Source: Macrobrachium rosenbergii
Lineage: Eukaryota; Arthropoda; Malacostraca; Decapoda; Palaemonidae
Assembly: GCF_040412425.1 (NCBI RefSeq)
Contig: NC_089781.1
Span: forward strand, 56,100,968 to 56,164,967
Length of the DNA: 64,000 nucleotides
Direction of reading: 5' to 3'
Shown here piece by piece: positions 59,360 to 64,000 of this stretch. Numbering within the stretch: the first letter of the stretch is position 1; every line of letters starts with the position of its first letter. A model generated the notes under the pieces. It was not told where the DNA came from and searched no databases. It saw only the letters and a program-made list of their open reading frames with translations. A program made the translations under genes and the position numbers.

Positions 59360-60920
59360 CCCTTGTTACAGGCTCCTTTCAGTAGATGCAGTCAAGGGAT
59401 ATCTCTTTGCCCTATTACAGGTATCTGAACTGAAGGGGCTAGACCTCTCCTCCCCAGTGGAGTTGTCTATGTTAATAATGAGTTTGAAACAGTCCCCCCC
59501 GCCCCTAGTGAACTTTGGCTCCTCAAGTTGGACATTACACTGGGGTGAGGAGTCTCACCAAGGCACCCTTTGAGGAGTTCTATCATTCTATGGACTAGGA
59601 TCTTACTCTGATACTGTTTTCCTCTTAGCTCTGGCCCCGGTGAAAAGAGTGGGGGAGTTACTAGGCCTGTCCTATCTTTTCTGGCATTTGGAAGGATGGG
59701 GATCCCTTATTGCTAGATGGGTAGTTGGAGAGTTTCACAATCCCCTCCCTACCAGACTTTGTAGGTGGAGACCTGGAAGAGATGCTGCTCTGCCTAATTT
59801 GTGTTGTAAGCACTATCTGCAAAAGACCCACTCTTTAAAGCAACATTTACCAGAAGACTTCACCAAAGGGCTGCACCAGCAAAACTCCCATCTGGAGGAA
59901 GTCAATGATGGAAGAGTCATTTAAAGAATAGTGGCAGACCTGGTCAGGCATATATTGCCAGTGTTGAAGAGGGCAACAAGTACATATTGATGGTGGTAGA
60001 TTTTGCTATGAGATATCCAGACGCAGAGGAACTAAGATATAAAACGAGCCTACAGCACAGGCAATTAAAATTTCTAGCAGGGTAAGATTCCCCCAGGATA
60101 TTCCCAGTGATCAAAATATTCAATTTACTTCTGAAATGATTAAGGAAGTGAGTTGTTCAGTGAGCACTAAACAGCTGTTCTTGATGCTGTACTAAGTATA
60201 TCTTAGTTTAACCAGACCACTGAGCTGATTAACAGCTCTCCTAGGGCTGGCCCGAAGGATTAGATTTATTTTTACGTGGCTAAGAACCAATTGGTTACTT
60301 AGCAACGGGACCTACAGCTTATTGTGGAATCCGAACCACATTATAGCGAGAAATGAATTTCTATCACCAGAAACAAATTCCTCTTGTTCTTCACTGGCCG
60401 CTCGGAGATTCGAACTCACGACCAACAGAGTGGTAGTTGAGAACGGAAGCCGCTCACCCAGCGAGATGCTGTACTACCCAGTCTATAATGTACTGTGTGA
60501 AAGGATCATTTGTGTACTGAAGTCCATACTCCAAGAAACCAAAGGATTGGGACAGTATCCTCCAGCAATCTTGTTTGTGTATCCACAATCAAGAACCAAA
60601 TTTCCACCATTTGACCAAATATATGGAAGGACAGTAAGAGGAGATTCTGAAGAAAATGTTGACCAGAAACTATGAGGATGAAGTATTCAATACCTACCGG
60701 TATGTGTTAGAGCTGGAGAATTACCTTGAAGCAATGTGCCAGCTAGCTGGGGAGAGTTTCCATGAGGAACAGGGGTACCAGAAGCATCACTACAAGAGGA
60801 CCAGAGATTGTCAGTTCAAGGTGTGATAGAAAGTGTTAATGTTGTTTCCAAAGTAAGCAAACAAATTGATGTTGCAGTGGAAAAGGCCATGTTAAGTCAA
60901 AGAGGTTGTTAATCACATGG
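59360..60920 (+). pseudogene. Degraded gypsy integrase (+), interrupted by a SINE
   Basis: Fragments read LPNLCCKHYLQKTHS, then GNKYILMVVDFAMRYPDAEEL (first core Asp), SDQNIQFTSEMIKEV (second Asp), and after the SINE CERIICVLKSILQETKG (Glu) with PPFDQIYGRTVRG. A diverged GPY/F-like region follows at about 60830-60920 and is a paralogue of 61750-61950 on the other strand. Many stops and frameshifts are present. This is a different gypsy family from elements 1 and 2, close in style to those with YGRTVRG after the core. RT was not found in this orientation. Confidence 0.7.
60195..60464 (-). mobile_element. tRNA-derived SINE, 270 bp, with 12-bp target duplication
   Basis: Read on the minus strand it starts with a tRNA-like head carrying a B-box-like GAGTTCGAATCTC and ends in a conserved-looking body with TTAATCAGCTCAGTGGTCTG. 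The target duplication GATGCTGTACTA is perfect at 60183-60194 and 60465-60476. The body resembles SINEs I recall as abundant in decapods. It inserted inside the integrase remnant, between the second Asp and the Glu. Confidence 0.88.
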
Positions 60921-61540
60921 ACTACAAGGTAGATGTTGGCAGAGAATTAAAGACAGTCCATCAAAACCCCCAGCTAGCCTACATGTAATGAGACGGAAGT
61001 GAATGAAGCAACAGCAACTATCATCCACACTGCACACAATAATTTTCACTTTGGCCAATTGCAACTTGGAGATGTGGCTTGACAAGGGATCAGAGGTCTT
61101 TTTCTTAGAATGGCTCCTTGCTTCCAGTTAATGATAAACTAAAGTCTTTTGAACTGAAACACTGTATTCCCCTTCCTGCTTGATATGATGGGGGAGGGGG
61201 AGGGGGGGAATGAAAGGATTTCCTTCTGCTTTGTGCTTTCATTTGAAGAACTTTTGGCTTGCATTTTAAGTCCAAAAGTTGGAGGATGAGGAATCTGGTA
61301 TTATAGCTGTGACTGGCTTCTGCGTACAAATGTTTCTCAGGGCTCTTTGGTGGACCTACATCTATGGTTGTTTTGCTTTTCATAGAAGAAGAGTTTTAAC
61401 GTTGTTTATCTGTACCATAACTTTGCTTCTTGCCATCCATGCAATAACTCTCATCCAAGTTTCTACTTCCAGAGGACGAAAGGTTTTTTTTATGGTAGCT
61501 ACCTCTGCTGATGACCTCCACGCATCCCTACCTTGTCACA
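60921..61540. other. Unidentified sequence between two opposed gypsy remnants
   Basis: It contains a G-rich run GGGGGAGGGGGAGGGGGGGA at about 61191-61210. It has no gene I can name. It may hold further decayed pol sequence. Confidence 0.4.
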
Positions 61541-61960
61541 CTATTTAAAATGAGGTTCTCCCAGTGAAGTCTTCCTCGGATTGCTGGTTAACGTGTCTTT
61601 ATATTCTTCTAGTAACTGTAATACCTGCCCTCTCTGCTGCTTGCTCAGATCTTTGCTACTATGTCTTGTTATGTCTCTTCTTCCTTCTATGGTCAAAATT
61701 CTAGCCAGTCCTCCTCGATGACAGTCATACTCAGCCATCTTTCTTCTTGGATGACAAATGCTGTTGCTTCATTCACTTCCACCTCATTATGGGCAGTCAG
61801 GATTTTTGCATAGAGTCTTTAACTCCCCATGAACATCAACCTTGTGGTTCATGTTATTAATTACTTCCTTGACTTCATATGTCCCTTTCCACTGCAACGC
61901 CAGCTTGCTTGTTTCCATTGGAAACAACTCTAAAACACTTTCTGTCTGTCAAAGTATAAT
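61541..61960 (-). pseudogene. Degraded gypsy pol (-): integrase end followed by an RT-lead-like segment
   Basis: On the minus strand about 61950-61750 reads LFPMETSKLALQWKGTYEV and NNMNHKVDVHGELKTL, a GPY/F module of a gypsy integrase C-terminus. Downstream, 61738-61541 reads GGLARILTIEGRRDITRHSS and DLSKQQRGQVLQLLEEYKDT, which resembles the stretch that precedes RT in gypsy pol (the Ls-x-eQ-x-qvl-x-ll-x-ey-x-d pattern). Integrase before RT is the unusual order of Gmr1-like gypsy elements. Both segments are decayed, and the RT core itself was not recognised. Confidence 0.5.
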
Positions 61961-62303
61961 TATGAAATTGTCATTTTCTTTTGTATAGGTCCCCTTAGCA
62001 CCGTTTTCTGCTGTAGTACTAAACAAGTTAAAGAAGTAGACTCAGCAGTGTTCTCTTAAGTTTGATATTCGTTTAAAAAGTATATGTTGATTTTGTACAT
62101 GACTTTAGTTTTCAGACATGATGTTGATAAAGTATTAGTGTAGTTTTATCAATCGATATTTTCACTTAAAACATATTAATAACTATTTTCTCAGAGGTTT
62201 TATGTTGTCTGTTCTATTCCAAGATATTGCCAGGGAGCCTGACTCCGTTGTAACTTCTGCAGAGTGGTATTGCAGGAGTAGGCTAGAATGACTGAGTGAA
62301 TGC

Positions 62304-62420
<117 letters not shown>

Positions 62421-62491
62421 CATAACCTCTGCTAGATCGCTCTTGTGAAATGTGAAAACACATTGCAAAATCTCAAATGAAAAAATGTTAT

Positions 62492-62828
62492 TGTAAGGGC
62501 ATCAAACCGCCTCTCCGTTCCTTGTTTCACTCTACATTTGTGCATTAATCATGTCGTATTTATCACTTGTTATTGTTTCAGATTCTTTATGTACCTCTTT
62601 ATATGTATCTTTCTACGGCCCATTTGCCGACATATACAGTATATCTGCCTTGTACATGTTCTTTAATGCTCTGTATATGTCATTTTATGTCTTTCAACAA
62701 ACAATTCTGTACGGACGCAGCGGGGGCCACAGGTTGCCTGCAACTTTTCTGTCCGCTTTCTGCATTATAAGTACCTGTCGTGAACAATAAAGAATCAGTC
62801 TCACTTCTGACCTTTCTTGAACCTTACA
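62492..62828 (+). repeat. Gypsy element 2 5' LTR (337 bp)
   Basis: It begins TGTAAGGGCATC and ends GAACCTTACA. It has AATAAAGAATCAG near 62786, matching the same place in the LTR of element 1, and CCTTTCTTG near the end. Confidence 0.9.
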
Positions 62829-62829
62829 C

Positions 62830-62847
62830 TGGTGACCCCAGGAAGCG
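62830..62847 (+). promoter_or_regulatory. Primer-binding site of gypsy element 2
   Basis: TGGTGACCCCAGGAAGCG begins one base after the LTR. It starts TGG as expected for pairing with a tRNA 3' CCA end. The tRNA is not identified here. Confidence 0.75.
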
Positions 62848-63098
62848 ACAGGTAGCGCGGTTTTGGCCCAGCCATTAACGGACTAACTATGGCCGCAGCC
62901 TACTGTCAGAGAGCCTTTAACAGATTAAGCACGGCGTCAAGTTTAGGCCTCGGATAGCTCCTTCCCTGGCGGAAACCGTGCCATTAACAGACTAAATACG
63001 GCGTACCCACCAAAGGGAACGTTTTGGCACTACAATCAGCGCCATTAATGGACCCAACACGGCGCATTATCCCGCATTTTGGTGCGTGAGCAGTAAAG
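62848..63098 (+). promoter_or_regulatory. Gypsy element 2 leader with four spaced repeats
   Basis: Copies of a GCCATTAACGGACTAACTAT-like motif occur at about 62869, 62917, 62979 and 63038. They match the leader of element 1. Confidence 0.65.
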
Positions 63099-63862
63099 AT
63101 GGCAGAAGATGAAATTCAGTGCAAATGCGCAAGCATCGTCTGTACGGCTGTCTCGCCAACAAAAGCAGACACGGTCAAACTCTCTCAGTTTTCGCACGAA
63201 AACACAGCATCATGGTTCGAGCGAGCAGAAGTACATTTCCACATGGCGCTCATAACAGACGATGCAAGCAAGTCCGACATCACCATGGCAGTGCTCCCAG
63301 TAGAGGTGTTCAACAGGATCTCCCCCTGGCTCGATGTGCACGCAGACGAAGTCACGTACGCTGCAATAAAAGATAACAAGACCTACTCAATGCCCGTGAC
63401 GGAAAGAGCACAGCACGCACTCGACCTGGCATCCCAGCCTCTCGGAGAAGAATCACCCAGAGAGGCCTGGGACGAACTGCAGGGGCTCACAACGTTAAAG
63501 GCTGAGAAGAGAGCGGGAGGATAAGGAAAATTGACCTTGCAAGGGCGATCTTCCTTCGACACCTCCTGCAGGAAGTAAGGAGCCAGATAAGGAATGCTGA
63601 CGCCCTCGACACCGGGACATTAATAGACATCGCCCAGATGGTACACGAGGCCACCAAGGCCTCGGAATATGCCACCACCCTGGAAACCTGCAGCCTGACG
63701 GAGAGCAACAATGACGACGACAGAGAGATCAGAAAGAAACCAAAAGAGAACAGAGGGAAATCATTTGCGCTGTGGTGCTTCTACAAGAAATTTGGCGCCA
63801 AAGCAAAGTACTGCAAACACCCCTGTTCCTTTCCAAAAAACAACGTCAGCGGCCACAAGTAA
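63099..63862 (+). pseudogene. gag: Gypsy gag, element 2, frameshifted
   Basis: The ATG at 63099 (MAEDEIQ) follows the leader. Visible blocks: SQFSHENTASWFERAEVHFH, MAVLPVEVFNRISPWLDV, SMPVTERAQHALDLASQPLG, SPREAWDELQGL, and, after a frameshift between about 63510 and 63560, IFLRHLLQEVRSQI, MVHEATKASEYATTLE and WCFYKKFGAKAKYCKHPC. The last has Cys spacing like element 1 and not CCHC. About 255 codons. Confidence 0.85.
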
Positions 63863-64000
63863 CAGCAGTGGCCACGAAACCGATCTCCCCCTGACCAGCA
63901 GGTTTTTTCATCAAAGATGAAATCTCCAAGCACCGCCTGCTGGTAGACGTGGGGGCAATGCCATCTGTTTTCCCGCTGATGAAGGAAGATCTTAAGAAGA
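63863..64000 (+). pseudogene. Start of gypsy protease, element 2, partial
   Basis: The frame shows FFIKDEIS then LLVDVGAMPSVFPLMKEDL. The position that is DTG in element 1 reads DVG, so the catalytic motif is changed. Cut by the window end. Confidence 0.7.

Larger units (their letters stand above)
62492..64000 (+). mobile_element. Ty3/gypsy element 2, 5' end, running off the window
   Basis: LTR, primer-binding site, leader, gag and the beginning of protease are present in order. It is a close relative of element 1, with the same LTR ends, leader repeats and gag blocks. The five bases before the LTR are GTTAT; the matching right duplication would lie outside the window. Its gag is frameshifted, so this copy is also probably inactive. 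Confidence 0.92.

Noticed and set aside
60400..60464. A genuine tRNA gene on the minus strand
   Set aside because: Only a B-box-like part and a degenerate head are present, continuous with a SINE body and bounded by a target duplication.

Overview
This is repeat-dominated eukaryotic DNA with no recognisable host gene. The content points to an arthropod, most likely a decapod crustacean: APE-type LINEs, Ty3/gypsy elements, a MULE-type transposase fragment, and a tRNA-derived SINE of a type I recall as common in decapod genomes. The organism call is an inference; nothing here fixes the species.

Layout. Positions 1-45363 are one complex satellite array with a monomer of about 89 bp. Each monomer has a GTTTAAAC core, a GTGGT...ACCAC hairpin and a long polypurine tract. 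The purine-rich strand is on + from about 1453 to 29348, and the array then flips so that the pyrimidine-rich strand is on + from about 29349 to 45363. Six copies or pieces (A to F) of one LINE family interrupt the array: A 1-1452, B 2068-8265, C 8585-8952, D 18175-21946 and E 24735-28794 on the minus strand, and F 32328-35879 on the plus strand. In all of them the LINE sense strand matches the pyrimidine-rich satellite strand, and most junctions fall in the same short stretch of the monomer. ORF1 of this LINE combines an N-terminal PHD-like C4HC3 finger, an acidic linker and four CCCH zinc fingers. ORF2 (about 1000 residues) is an AP endonuclease plus reverse transcriptase, and overlaps ORF1 by about 31 bp. 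All copies are broken. The 3' end is a short tandem tail of a TGTAAGGTC unit. Copy B is itself interrupted by a 1860-bp DNA transposon with terminal inverted repeats and a 4-bp target duplication.

Positions 45364-64000 are a mosaic of other decayed mobile elements. A 5'-truncated Ty3/gypsy element with a clear 3' LTR lies at 45364-50009. A related element begins at 62492 with LTR, primer-binding site and gag and runs off the window. Between them are a MULE transposase C-terminus, a CR1/Jockey-like RT fragment, two copies of an unidentified 0.65-1 kb repeat, a near-perfect 435-bp tandem duplication, a minus-strand gag-protease remnant, two opposed remnants of another gypsy family (one interrupted by a SINE with a 12-bp target duplication), and an (AT)n tract.

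Working together: the strongest candidate for something undescribed is the satellite-LINE association. A PHD+CCCH ORF1 LINE appears to insert in one orientation at one place in an 89-bp monomer, in the way that R-type elements use rDNA. The array shows higher-order duplications, at least one of which copied a LINE-satellite junction, so part of the copy number comes from array recombination and not from transposition. All coordinates were read by eye; element boundaries inside the satellite are good to a few bases.
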